Assembly: GCA_963829845.1 (NCBI GenBank)
Contig: CAWHKD010000009.1
Coordinates: 1 to 24,667 of the forward strand
Source of the DNA: Gaiellasilicea sp963829845
GTDB taxonomy: Bacteria; Actinomycetota; Thermoleophilia; Gaiellales; Gaiellaceae
Direction: 5' to 3'
Length of the DNA: 24,667 nucleotides
Shown here: positions 8,297-14,851 of the stretch, piece by piece
How the letters are laid out: every line of letters starts with the position of its first letter
How positions within the stretch are numbered: the stretch's first letter is position 1
Position numbers and translations under genes: made by a program
The notes under the pieces: model-generated
What the model was told of the DNA's origin: nothing
What the model saw: the letters and a program-made list of their open reading frames with translations, nothing else
Databases searched by the model: none

Positions 8297-8419
8297 CGTG
8301 ACTTTCGACCGAAGACGCCTGCGAGAGAGGTTCCGCCTGCGCCGTCTGAGTCTTGCACGAGGCCCGGACCCCGCGCCTAGAGTCGTCAAGGCTCGTCTTC
8401 GTGAGGCCTCGGTGATGTC

Positions 8420-9931
8420 TCAGGCGGTCGTGGGGGTCTTCGGAGCGCTTGTCTTGGCGGTGCGCGCGTTCTGGGCGATGAACTTCTCCGTCGCCTCGCA
8501 CGCCTCGTCGTCGACGATCTGCACCGGCGGCGACTTCATCAGGTAGCTCGACGGGCCTTCGAGCGCACCGGCGACGCCATTGTTCAGCGCCAGCTTCGCC
8601 ATCCGGACGGCGTCGATCACGATCCCGGCCGAGTTCGGCGAGTCCCAGACCTCGAGCTTCAGCTCGATGTTCAGCGGCACATCGCCGAAGGAGGAGCCCT
8701 CCATTCGGATGTACGCCCACTTGCGGTCGGTCAGCCACGGCACGTAGTCGGAGGGGCCGACGTGCACGTTGCCGGCGCCCAGGTCGTAGTCGAGCATCGA
8801 CGTGACCGCGTTCGTCTTCGAGATCTTCTTCGACTCGAGGCGGTCGCGTTCGAGCATGTTCAGGAAGTCGGAGTTGCCGCCGACGTTCAGCTGCATCGTC
8901 TTGTCGAGCTTGACGCCGCGCTCGCGAAAGAGGCTCGTAAGAACGCGGTGTGTGATCGTGGCGCCGACCTGCGACTTGATGTCGTCGCCGATGATCGGCA
9001 GGCCCTTCTCCTCGAATCGCTTCTGCCAATAGGCCTCGCGGGCGATGAAGACGGGCATGCAGTTGACGAGCGCGACGCCAGCGTCGAGGCACTGCTCGGC
9101 GTACCACTTCGCCGCCGCCTCGGAGCCGACAGGCAGGTAGCTGACGACGACGTCAGTCTTCGTCTCCCGGAGGATGCCGACGATGTCGTCGGTCTCCCCC
9201 GGGGCCTTGGTCACGACCTCGGAGAGGTACTTGCCGATGCCGTCGTGCGTCATCCCGCGGCCGACCGTGATCCCTGTCTTCGGGACGTCCGCGAACTTGA
9301 TCGTGTCGTTCGGGTGTGCCCACATCGCGTCGGCGAGATCCTTGCCGACCTTGTCGGCGGTGACGTCGAACGCGGCCGTGAACTCGATGTCGGAGATGTG
9401 GTAGCCGCCGAGGTTCACGTGCATCAGGCCGGGAACGAACTGGTCATCCGGCGCGTCCTTGTAGTACTGCACGCCCTGGATCAGCGAGTTGGCGCAGTTG
9501 CCCACGCCGACAATGGCGACGCGCACCTTGTCCGTGCCGCGCTTGCCGTTGACCGAGCCGTTGCTCGATCCGTTGGTCGAAGCCATGGTGTCCTTTCGAT
9601 TGGAAGCAAAGGGGACCTCGAGCGCCTCCGAGAGCGTCAAGAGGACGAGGTCGTTGACGTTGAGCCGGCGCCTGCGCGCCGCTGCCTTGAGCTCCCGGCG
9701 GAGCTCGGGCGGCATGCGCAGCACGACGGCGCCGGCCGCGCCCGGGATCGCCTTGCGGCGGCGGCCGCTGGGAGAGAAGGGGATCCCGAAGCGCTCGGAG
9801 AGGAGCGCGACGGCGACGTCGTTCAGGTTCGACTCGCGGCGGGCGACCTCACGGACGAGCGCGCGCTTGATCGAGCCGGGCATGCGGACGAGCACACTCG
9901 TCCGCTCCGATGAGAAAGTGCTAGCAGCCAA
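8420..9931 (-). CDS. ino1: Inositol-3-phosphate synthase fused to two N-terminal ribbon-helix-helix repeats
   Basis: One uninterrupted frame of 503 codons. The C-terminal 388 residues (from the internal ATG at 9586) are a full actinobacterial inositol-3-phosphate synthase, which turns glucose-6-phosphate into inositol-3-phosphate with NAD. Seen: Rossmann motif 'VAIVGVGNCANS', 'LMHVNLGGYHISDIEFTAAFD', 'PVFIA', 'DDIKSQVGATITHRVL' and 'LNVGGNSDFLNM'. The first 115 residues hold two tandem RHH-like units, each strand-helix-turn-helix: 'SVLVRMPGSIKRAL...NLNDVAVALLSERFGIPF' and 'AVVLRMPPELRREL...NVNDLVLLTLSEALEVPF'. The outermost start is TTG 9931; GTG 9895 with GGAG upstream is an alternative. AAAGGA sits 4 nt before ATG 9586, so free Ino1 may be made as well. 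It lies 25 bp downstream of the PIP synthase gene. If the fused form is not translated, this is an RHH regulator read through into ino1. Confidence 0.9.
   Translation of the reverse strand: MAASTFSSERTSVLVRMPGSIKRALVREVARRESNLNDVAVALLSERFGIPFSPSGRRRKAIPGAAGAVVLRMPPELRRELKAAARRRRLNVNDLVLLTLSEALEVPFASNRKDTMASTNGSSNGSVNGKRGTDKVRVAIVGVGNCANSLIQGVQYYKDAPDDQFVPGLMHVNLGGYHISDIEFTAAFDVTADKVGKDLADAMWAHPNDTIKFADVPKTGITVGRGMTHDGIGKYLSEVVTKAPGETDDIVGILRETKTDVVVSYLPVGSEAAAKWYAEQCLDAGVALVNCMPVFIAREAYWQKRFEEKGLPIIGDDIKSQVGATITHRVLTSLFRERGVKLDKTMQLNVGGNSDFLNMLERDRLESKKISKTNAVTSMLDYDLGAGNVHVGPSDYVPWLTDRKWAYIRMEGSSFGDVPLNIELKLEVWDSPNSAGIVIDAVRMAKLALNNGVAGALEGPSSYLMKSPPVQIVDDEACEATEKFIAQNARTAKTSAPKTPTTA
9584..9597 (-). 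promoter_or_regulatory. Internal ribosome site and ATG for free Ino1
   Basis: On the minus strand AAAGGA-CACC-ATG occurs inside the fused frame. The ATG codon occupies 9584-9586. The enzyme starting here (MASTNGSSNGS...) would have 388 residues, close to stand-alone mycobacterial Ino1 (about 367). A Shine-Dalgarno of this quality inside an open frame is unlikely to be accidental. Confidence 0.7.
9587..9931 (-). other. Tandem RHH DNA-binding module (N-terminal part of the fusion)
   Basis: Codons 1-115 of the fused frame. Two about 40-residue repeats share the layout [strand V-L-x-R-M-P]-[helix]-N-x-N-D-[helix]-x-P-F, separated by a basic linker (S-G-R-R-R-K). RHH proteins (Arc, MetJ, CopG families) bind DNA as dimers through the strand pair; two units in one chain could form a single-chain dimer. 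No stop codon separates it from Ino1. Confidence 0.75.
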
Positions 9932-9961
9932 ACTGCTAGCACTTTAGCGCAGATCGCTAGC
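9915..9961 (-). promoter_or_regulatory. 31-bp palindrome with TGCTAGCA boxes over the start of the RHH-Ino1 gene
   Basis: Perfect 13-bp arms AAAGTGCTAGCAG (9915-9927) and CTGCTAGCACTTT (9933-9945) flank a 5-bp centre that contains the TTG start codon. Each arm holds the self-palindromic octamer TGCTAGCA (9919-9926 and 9934-9941, 15 bp apart). A third GCTAGC core (9956-9961) overlaps the stop of the PIP synthase gene, 21 bp further. A TAAAGT -10-like box on the minus strand (9946-9941) lies within the palindrome. This fits an operator for an RHH repressor. It could instead be a terminator of the upstream gene, since a hairpin followed by TTTCTC is possible on the minus strand. Confidence 0.7.
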
Positions 9962-10565
9962 TGGCGCTGAGTCCGCGGCGGACGTACAGGATCCGCTGCA
10001 GCACCGTGATCCAGGCGGTGAGCGCGAGCAGTCCGATCGCCCACGGGAGCACCCCCCACGGAGCGAGCGCAAGCCCGACCGCAATGACGACCACGCGCTC
10101 CGCCCGGGACCCGATCCCGACGTCGGCCTTGATCCCGAGTCCCTCGGCCTTCGCGCGCACGTACGGGACAAGGAAGGAGCCGGCGATCGCGGCGATCGCC
10201 AGCGCGAGCGCGAGCTCCTTCCCGTCGCGCATGAAGACGAGCGCGATCGCGCCGAGCATCAGCCCTTCGCCGACGCGGTCGAGCGTCGAGTCGAGGAAGC
10301 CCCCGAACGGGGTCTGCTTCCCGCCCACGCGGGCGAGGGCGCCGTCGAGGATGTCGAGGATCGATCCGACGACGAAGGCGAGCCCGCCGAAGAAGAACAT
10401 CCACTCGGTCCGGTACTCGAAATAGACGAGCACGGCGCCGACTGCGCAAAGCGTCACACCCGCCGCGGTGAGCATGTTCGGCGTCACGCGTGTCCGCGCG
10501 AGGCCGGTCATCGAACGCGACGCGATCGCCCTCGCGCCGCCCGTATACGCCTCCTTCAGGCTCAT
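9957..10565 (-). CDS. pgsA: CDP-alcohol phosphatidyltransferase, probable phosphatidylinositol-phosphate synthase
   Basis: 202 residues from ATG 10565, several membrane helices. The complete CDP-alcohol phosphotransferase motif is visible: D71-x2-D74-G75-x2-A78-R79-x8-G88-x3-D92-x3-D96. The later stretch 'VPYVRAKAEGLGIKADVG...RAERVVVI' closely resembles the equivalent region of mycobacterial PgsA1 as I recall it ('...YIKARAEASGL...RPERLIIV'), which joins inositol-phosphate to CDP-diacylglycerol rather than glycerol-phosphate. The neighbouring ino1 supports this assignment. The start overlaps the stop of the PAP2 gene (ATGA, 10562-10565), so the two are translationally coupled. The longer in-frame extension to 10694 lies inside PAP2 coding and is rejected. 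Phosphatidylglycerophosphate synthase is the alternative. Confidence 0.85.
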   Translation of the reverse strand: MSLKEAYTGGARAIASRSMTGLARTRVTPNMLTAAGVTLCAVGAVLVYFEYRTEWMFFFGGLAFVVGSILDILDGALARVGGKQTPFGGFLDSTLDRVGEGLMLGAIALVFMRDGKELALALAIAAIAGSFLVPYVRAKAEGLGIKADVGIGSRAERVVVIAVGLALAPWGVLPWAIGLLALTAWITVLQRILYVRRGLSAS

Positions 10566-11308
10566 GCCTGGCGGGCTTGGAGCCGCCGCCACGGGCGGTA
10601 CACGATCGCCGCGGCGATGCCGGCCACGAGGACGCCTGCGGCGATGTCGAGCCAGAAGTGATTGCCCGTCGCCATCACCGCGAACCAGACCCACGGCGCC
10701 CAGGCGAGCCAGAGCACCTTCGCCCAGCGCCGGCGCACGACCGTCGCCATCACGACGCTGACGATCGTCGCGTCCAGCGCGTGCAGGCTCGGCATCGCGG
10801 CGTACGGGTTGGACGCGAAGGCGACGAAGGTCGACGAATGGTTGACGGTCGAGTGCGCTGCGAGCGTGTCCGTGAACCCGACTTCGGGGAACATCCGCGG
10901 CGGCGCCGTCGGCAGTAGGACGTAGCCGAGTAGCCCGATCAGGTTGCCGACGATCAGCATGTTGCGGAACCCGTAAAAGCGCTCGTGCGCCTTGAAGTAG
11001 ACCCAGACGAGCGCGATCCCGACGACCGCGAACTGGGAGAGCCAGTACGTGAGCGAGGTCGCCTGGATCAGGATCGACGAGCTTTCAACCGCCCGCTGCA
11101 GCGTCAGCTCGACCATCGAGTGAAGGCTGCGCTGGAAGTCGATCACCCAGGCGCCGTTCGCGAACGCGGTCGCCTCGCCCTCGCGATCGGCGACGCCGCG
11201 GGCGAGCTGGTAGGCGAAGTAGAACGCGATCCAGAAGGCGAACTGGAGCGCGAGGTGCACCCACCCGCGGGGCAGCCGGCGGGCGACGGTTGCGGTGCTG
11301 ACGGCCAT
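10562..11308 (-). CDS. PAP2-superfamily membrane phosphatase, candidate phosphatidylinositol-phosphate phosphatase
   Basis: 248 residues with about six hydrophobic helices. The PAP2 active-site motifs are in order: 'LPTAPPR' (132-138), 'AAMPSLHA' with H176, and 'ATGNHFWLD' with H217 and D221. It resembles the subgroup of PAP2 proteins related to inositol phosphorylceramide synthases. PAP2 enzymes remove phosphate from lipid phosphates or transfer phospho-head groups at the membrane. The 4-bp overlap with PIP synthase, and ino1 next in line, make phosphatidylinositol-phosphate a plausible substrate; this is inference from context. The ATG at 11308 lacks a Shine-Dalgarno, and a TACAAT box lies 10 nt upstream. 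Other substrates such as undecaprenyl-pyrophosphate are possible. Confidence 0.85.
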   Translation of the reverse strand: MAVSTATVARRLPRGWVHLALQFAFWIAFYFAYQLARGVADREGEATAFANGAWVIDFQRSLHSMVELTLQRAVESSSILIQATSLTYWLSQFAVVGIALVWVYFKAHERFYGFRNMLIVGNLIGLLGYVLLPTAPPRMFPEVGFTDTLAAHSTVNHSSTFVAFASNPYAAMPSLHALDATIVSVVMATVVRRRWAKVLWLAWAPWVWFAVMATGNHFWLDIAAGVLVAGIAAAIVYRPWRRLQARQA

Positions 11309-11318
11309 CGAACGTCGG

Positions 11319-11345
11319 ATTGTACCCCGGTACCGGTCGGTACTC
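11319..11345 (-). promoter_or_regulatory. Candidate promoter of the PAP2-PIPS operon
   Basis: On the minus strand TACAAT (11324-11319) lies 10 nt before the PAP2 ATG. GTACC/GGTAC motifs recur three times just upstream (11322-11342), including the palindrome CCGGTACCGG; these could be an operator. No convincing -35 hexamer is seen. Confidence 0.45.
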
Positions 11346-11369
11346 CTCCCCCGGGCGGTGCGAGCCTGC

Positions 11370-12365
11370 TCAGCCGCCGATGTAGCTCATCTCGACCTTG
11401 GGCAGGCCGATCGTGGCTTCCGACCGCCGCTCCGAGTAGCGGTCGGTGCGCTTGCCCCAGATCACGCTGAGCGCCTCCTGCAGCTCCTCGTCGGAGGCGC
11501 CGCCGCGGATCTTCGCACGGAGGTCGTGGCCGCGGAGGCCGAAGAGGCAGGTGTAGAGCCGTCCCTCGGCCGAGATCCGCGCGCGCGTGCAATCGCCGCA
11601 GAACGGCTGCGTCACCGATGCGATCACGCCGATCTCGCCGCTCCCGTCGGCGTAGCGCCAGCGCTGCGCGACCTCGCCGCGGTAGCTGGCCTCGGCCGGC
11701 TCGAGCGGCAGCTCCGCCGAGATCCGTTCGATGATCTCCGCCGCCGGGACGACGTCGTCGAGCCGCCAGCCGTTCGTCGCGCCGACGTCCATGTACTCGA
11801 TGAAGCGGAGCGTGTGGCCCTGCTCGCGGAAGTAGCGGGCCATCGCGACGATGCCGTCGTCGTTGAGGCCGCGCTTGACGACGGCGTTCACCTTCACCGG
11901 CAACCCGGCGGCGGCGGCCGCCTCGATCCCGACCAGCACCTTGGACACTGAGAAGTCGACGTCGTTCATGCTGCGGAACGTCTCGTCGTCGAGCGAGTCG
12001 AGGCTGACGGTGACCCGGTTCAGCCCGGCGGCGGCGAGCGCCTGCGCCTTCGATGCGAGCAGCGACGCGTTCGTCGTCAGCGTCAGCTCGGCGCCGAGGG
12101 GCGCGAGCATGGCGATCAGCCGGTCGACATCCCTGCGCACGAGCGGCTCGCCCCCGGTTAGACGCAGTTTCTCCACGCCCAGCGCGACCGCAGAGCGGGC
12201 CACGCGCTCGATCTCCTCGAACGTGAGGAGCTCCTTGCGGTCGAGGAATCGGTACTCCGCGCCGAAGACCGACTTCGGCATGCAGTAGACGCAGCGGAAG
12301 TTGCATCGGTCCGTGACGGAGATGCGGAGGTCGCGCAGCGGGCGCCCGAGCCGGTCCAGCCTCAT
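11370..12365 (-). CDS. moaA: GTP 3',8-cyclase (molybdenum cofactor biosynthesis, radical SAM)
   Basis: 331 residues, normal length. It catalyses the first step of molybdopterin synthesis, from GTP to 3',8-cyclo-7,8-dihydro-GTP. The N-terminal radical-SAM cluster is C21-x3-C25-x2-C28 in 'DRCNFRCVYCMP'. SAM-binding 'LTGGEPL' and 'LTTNAS' are present. The second [4Fe-4S] site is 'FCGDCTRARI...LYTC', and the functional C-terminal Gly-Gly is intact ('MSYIGG'). The ATG at 12365 has no Shine-Dalgarno, but a TACGCT box ends 6 nt before it, so the mRNA is probably leaderless. No other moa gene is in the window; xdhC at 13826 belongs to the same broad cofactor theme. A 61-bp gap with its own promoter candidate separates moaA from the PAP2 operon. 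Confidence 0.95.
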   Translation of the reverse strand: MRLDRLGRPLRDLRISVTDRCNFRCVYCMPKSVFGAEYRFLDRKELLTFEEIERVARSAVALGVEKLRLTGGEPLVRRDVDRLIAMLAPLGAELTLTTNASLLASKAQALAAAGLNRVTVSLDSLDDETFRSMNDVDFSVSKVLVGIEAAAAAGLPVKVNAVVKRGLNDDGIVAMARYFREQGHTLRFIEYMDVGATNGWRLDDVVPAAEIIERISAELPLEPAEASYRGEVAQRWRYADGSGEIGVIASVTQPFCGDCTRARISAEGRLYTCLFGLRGHDLRAKIRGGASDEELQEALSVIWGKRTDRYSERRSEATIGLPKVEMSYIGG

Positions 12366-12371
12366 GGGGAG

Positions 12372-12377
12372 AGCGTA
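12372..12377 (-). promoter_or_regulatory. Candidate -10 box of moaA (leaderless)
   Basis: Minus strand TACGCT, then 6 nt (CTCCCC), then the ATG at 12365. No ribosome site is present, which is the standard leaderless arrangement. Confidence 0.55.
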
Positions 12378-12428
12378 GCGCCGAGCGCGGGAGCGAGCTC
12401 CCCTGTGGCCTCGTTGCGCCCCTCCGAC

Positions 12429-12685
12429 GGTCGAGGCCGCAACGAGACGCCGCTGTGGCTCCCCGAGCAGAAGGCACTTGTCTTTGCCGACGCGCTGACG
12501 GCACCCGGCGGGAAGCTGCGCGTGTGGGCGACTCCGGCGCTCGAGGTGCGGGCGCTGCCGGCGCTCAGGGCGCTGCTCGAGCTGCCGTTCGAGCGCGTGA
12601 TCGTCTCACACGGCGAGCCTGTTCGCGACCGCGCGGAGTCGAGCGGGCGCTCGCACGGCCGCCCTGGACCGGCGAGGCCGGCTAG
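12429..12685 (+). pseudogene. C-terminal remnant of a metallo-beta-lactamase-fold hydrolase, frameshifted
   Basis: Frame 12405-12635 reads 'GRNETPLWLPEQKALVFADAL', '...VWATPALEVRALPALRALLELPFERVIVSHGEPVRDRA', which looks like the C-terminal half of an MBL-fold hydrolase, with the late His in 'VSHGEPV'. At about 12636 the frame is lost. The natural ending 'VERALARPPWTGEAG' continues in the next frame and stops at TAG 12683-12685, consistent with one lost base. The N-terminal half, including the H-x-H-x-D-H motif, is absent; moaA's promoter lies where it should be. I take it as a truncated, decayed gene. A base-calling error could explain the frameshift but not the missing front half. Its stop overlaps the convergent XRE gene's stop by CTAG. 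Confidence 0.65.
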
Positions 12686-13239
12686 CGGAGCCGCGGCCGG
12701 CGGATCACGATCAGCATCCGGGCGACCGCGTCGGCGAGGTTCTGGTGGCGGTGCCCTCCGTCACCCGAGACATACGTCGCGCTGTCGCCCGCATCCAGCT
12801 CGAGCTCGCGACCGTCGGCGAACTCGGTCCGGATCCTCCCCTCGATCACGTGCGTGAACTGCTCGTTCGGCTGCGGGATGTAGTCGCGCATCCGCGCGAG
12901 CGGCGCGAACGTCGCCAGGACCGCCTGCATCGTGTGAGGGCCGTCCGGCACGAGCACCTCGACGTCGATCGCCTCCGCGGTGTAGCGCAGCAGCTGCCTG
13001 TCGTCGGCGCGCACGACGATCGGATCGGGGTGGCGCGGCTCGGGCACGAGCTCGGCCAGGCGGAGCTCGTACAACTGGGCGAGTCGAGTCAGGCGGCCGA
13101 TCGTGATGTCGCTACGTCCCGTCTCGATCAGCGAGAGCAGCGAACGCGAGATGCCAGTCGCCTTCGCCACCTGGGCGAGCGAGAGTCCGCGCGCGGTTCG
13201 GATCGTTCGAAGCGTCGTCCCCAGAGAGTCCTCGTACAC
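12682..13239 (-). CDS. XRE-family regulator with C-terminal cupin domain
   Basis: About 185 residues from GTG 13239. The N-terminal helix-turn-helix is 'LGTTLRTIRTARGLSLAQVAKATGIS', then 'RSLLSLIETGRSDITIGRLTRLA'. The C-terminal part is a small-molecule-binding cupin ('EQFTHVIEGRIRTEF', 'ELELDAGDSATYVSGDGGHRHQNL'). This is the usual layout of one-component regulators that sense amino acids, polyamines or other small ligands. The frame is open to GTG 13362, but the extra 41 codons look non-coding and cover AT-richer promoter DNA with iterons, so I prefer 13239. No Shine-Dalgarno is visible at either start. It is divergent from the cupredoxin gene, which is its most likely target besides itself. 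Confidence 0.85.
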   Translation of the reverse strand: MYEDSLGTTLRTIRTARGLSLAQVAKATGISRSLLSLIETGRSDITIGRLTRLAQLYELRLAELVPEPRHPDPIVVRADDRQLLRYTAEAIDVEVLVPDGPHTMQAVLATFAPLARMRDYIPQPNEQFTHVIEGRIRTEFADGRELELDAGDSATYVSGDGGHRHQNLADAVARMLIVIRRPRLR

Positions 13240-13321
13240 GGAGGGGGCCCCGATTTCCGTGTGCAGCTGTGCCGGCTCGATTCGATCACGATAGTCCGAT
13301 CGCCGCCTGGAAGCGAGGAAA

Positions 13322-13353
13322 ATCGTCCAAAATCGTGGATCATCGTCTAAGCT
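13322..13353 (+). promoter_or_regulatory. Three ATCGT iterons at 10-bp spacing over the cupredoxin promoter
   Basis: ATCGT occurs at 13322-13326, 13332-13336 and 13342-13346, exactly one helical turn apart. A TAAGCT -10-like box follows (13348-13353), about 48 bp before the cupredoxin TTG. The iterons would cover -35 to -10. The divergent XRE-cupin protein is the natural candidate to bind them. Confidence 0.6.
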
Positions 13354-13400
13354 GCCGGGCACTAGGGCTCACCGGGAGTTCCGCACCGTAGGAGGGTTTC

Positions 13401-13772
13401 TTGAGCACGTTTCGGAAGGGGTCTACGCTCGTCGTCCTGATCGCGATCGTCTCGCTCGTCGCCGCGATGTCCGCATTCGGCGGGTCGAGCTCGACAGATG
13501 TGACCACGGTCAACGTCACGCTCGCCAAGCCGAGCGAGTTCAAGATCACGCTCTCGAAGAAGACGATCGGCAAGGGCTTGACCACGTTCAAGGTCACGAA
13601 CAAAGGCGCGCTCAGCCACGACTTCAAGATCTCCGGCAGGAAGACGCGCATGCTGTCGACCGGCAAGACCGCGACGCTGAGGACGACCCTGAAGAAGGGC
13701 AAGTATTCGTACATCTGCACCGTTCCCGGCCACGCCGCGGCGGGCATGAAGGGCGTCCTCACCGTCAAGTAG
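13401..13772 (+). CDS. Secreted cupredoxin (plastocyanin/azurin-like copper protein)
   Basis: 123 residues from TTG 13401, preceded by AGGAGGG at ideal spacing (about 13389-13395). The first 27 residues form an export signal (hydrophobic 'STLVVLIAIVSLVAAMSAFGG') without a lipobox. The rest is one small beta domain with a complete type-1 copper site: H73 ('LSHDFKI'), C106, H111 and M116 in 'YICTVPGHAAAGM'. It is likely an extracellular electron-transfer or copper-binding protein; the partner is unknown. The convergent neighbour xdhC follows after a hairpin. Confidence 0.88.
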   Translation: MSTFRKGSTLVVLIAIVSLVAAMSAFGGSSSTDVTTVNVTLAKPSEFKITLSKKTIGKGLTTFKVTNKGALSHDFKISGRKTRMLSTGKTATLRTTLKKGKYSYICTVPGHAAAGMKGVLTVK

Positions 13773-13793
13773 CGCGTGACGGTGCGGGCTTCG

Positions 13794-13819
13794 CGAGGGC
13801 GCCGGCGACGGCGCCCTCG
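13794..13819. terminator. Bidirectional hairpin between cupredoxin and xdhC
   Basis: Perfect 10-bp arms CGAGGGCGCC (13794-13803) and GGCGCCCTCG (13810-13819), 6-nt loop. It lies 22 bp after the cupredoxin stop and 7 bp before the xdhC stop on the other strand. No U-tract is present. Confidence 0.6.
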
Positions 13820-13825
13820 GTCGTT

Positions 13826-14845
13826 CTAGGCCGAGAGGAGCGAGACCGCGCCCGTGGCGGTGGTCGCGCGCCGGCGTGCGAGCGCCGTCGCCTCGACGAT
13901 CTCGGCGCCGATCGCGACCGCGACCTCCTCGGGCGAGCGGGCGCCGATCGCAAGGCCGATCGGAGCGTGGATGCGGCAGAGGCCCGCATCGTCGACGCCT
14001 TCGGCCCGCAGCCGCTCTTCGCGGTCGGCAGTCGTCACCTTGCTGCCCATCGCGCCGATGTACACGGCGGGCGTCTCGAGCGCCGCGATCAGGGCGGGAA
14101 CGTCGAACTTCTCGTCGTGCGTGAGCACGCAAATGACGGTGCCGGCATCCACGGGCGCCTCACGGAGAAAGCGGTCGGGCCACTCGACCATGAGCTCGTC
14201 CGCCTCCGGGAATCGCTCGGGTGTGACGAAGGCGGCGCGGGCGTCGCAGACCGTCACCCGGTAGCCGAGCAGTTTTCCTACGCGCGCGACTGCGGCAGCG
14301 TGGTCGATCGCGCCGAAGACGTACATCGCCGGGCGCGGCCGGAGCGCGTGCACGAAGACGGTCCGGCCATCGAGCTGGGCAAGCGCGCTCTCGCCCGCCT
14401 CGACGAGGCCGGCGATCGGTCCGGCCGGCCGATCGTGCAGCTCCTGGGCGCCGATCGCGTCGCCGCTCGCGACGATCGTCAGCGCGGCCGGCCGGTCGTT
14501 CGCCACGGCGCGGGCGAGCCCCGGCACGAGCGTCGTGTCGAGCGGCGCGATCAGGATCCCGACGGTGCCGCCGCAGGCGAGACCGACCTCGAAGGCGGTG
14601 TCGTCGGCGATCCCGTACTCGCAGAGACGTGCGGCGCCGCCGTCGAGCACCTCCTGCGCCTCGCGGACCACTGACGGCTCGACGCAGCCACCGGTGACCG
14701 AGCCCGCGATCTCGCCGAGGTCGTTCAGCGCCAGCGATGCACCCGGGTCGCGGGGCGCCGAGCCGCGTCGTTCGACGACCGTCGCGATCGCAACGCGGCG
14801 GCCGTCGGCCTGCCAGCGAACGAGTGTCGGGAGAACGTCGCGCAC
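13826..14845 (-). CDS. xdhC: XdhC/CoxI family protein
   Basis: 339 residues. The N-terminal XdhC_CoxI domain has 'ERRGSAPRDPGASLALNDLGEIAGSVTGGCVE' features (R-G-S-A-P-R-x-P-G, G-S-V-T-G-G-C-V-E), and the C-terminal Rossmann-like domain has 'AMYVFGAIDHAAAVARVGKLLG', 'VCVLTHD' type strand and 'YIGAMGSKVT...REERLRAEG'. XdhC binds and delivers sulfurated molybdenum cofactor to xanthine dehydrogenase-family enzymes; CoxI relatives serve CO dehydrogenases. No such hydroxylase is in this window, so the client is unknown. The GTG at 14845 has a TAGCGT box exactly 6 nt upstream, so it is probably leaderless. The glycine motif reads G-A-I-D-H rather than G-x-G-x-x, as in some actinobacterial members. 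Confidence 0.88.
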   Translation of the reverse strand: MRDVLPTLVRWQADGRRVAIATVVERRGSAPRDPGASLALNDLGEIAGSVTGGCVEPSVVREAQEVLDGGAARLCEYGIADDTAFEVGLACGGTVGILIAPLDTTLVPGLARAVANDRPAALTIVASGDAIGAQELHDRPAGPIAGLVEAGESALAQLDGRTVFVHALRPRPAMYVFGAIDHAAAVARVGKLLGYRVTVCDARAAFVTPERFPEADELMVEWPDRFLREAPVDAGTVICVLTHDEKFDVPALIAALETPAVYIGAMGSKVTTADREERLRAEGVDDAGLCRIHAPIGLAIGARSPEEVAVAIGAEIVEATALARRRATTATGAVSLLSA

Positions 14846-14851
14846 GCCTTC

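Larger units (their letters stand above)
8041..8419. other. Intergenic region between two convergent genes
   Basis: About 380 bases lie between the ends of the cyclase-like gene and the RHH-Ino1 gene. I find no credible gene here; short ORFs on both strands have no protein character. It holds an 11-bp direct repeat, a 16-bp palindrome and a 10-bp-stem hairpin, listed separately. It is less uniformly GC-rich than its neighbours. Confidence 0.5.

Noticed and set aside
8092..8301. 69-codon plus-strand ORF in the 8041-8419 gap
   Set aside because: No ribosome site, no protein-like pattern, and it runs through the hairpin and repeats.
8762..9913. 383-codon plus-strand frame opposite ino1
   Set aside because: Mirror frame of a well-supported enzyme; no recognisable motifs.
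10566..10694. N-terminal extension of the PIP synthase
   Set aside because: It lies inside the PAP2 coding sequence and reads as arginine-rich shadow; the ATGA overlap gives a natural start.
13240..13362. N-terminal extension of the XRE-cupin protein to GTG 13362
   Set aside because: The extra codons look non-coding and cover AT-richer promoter DNA with phased iterons; family members begin just before the helix-turn-helix.
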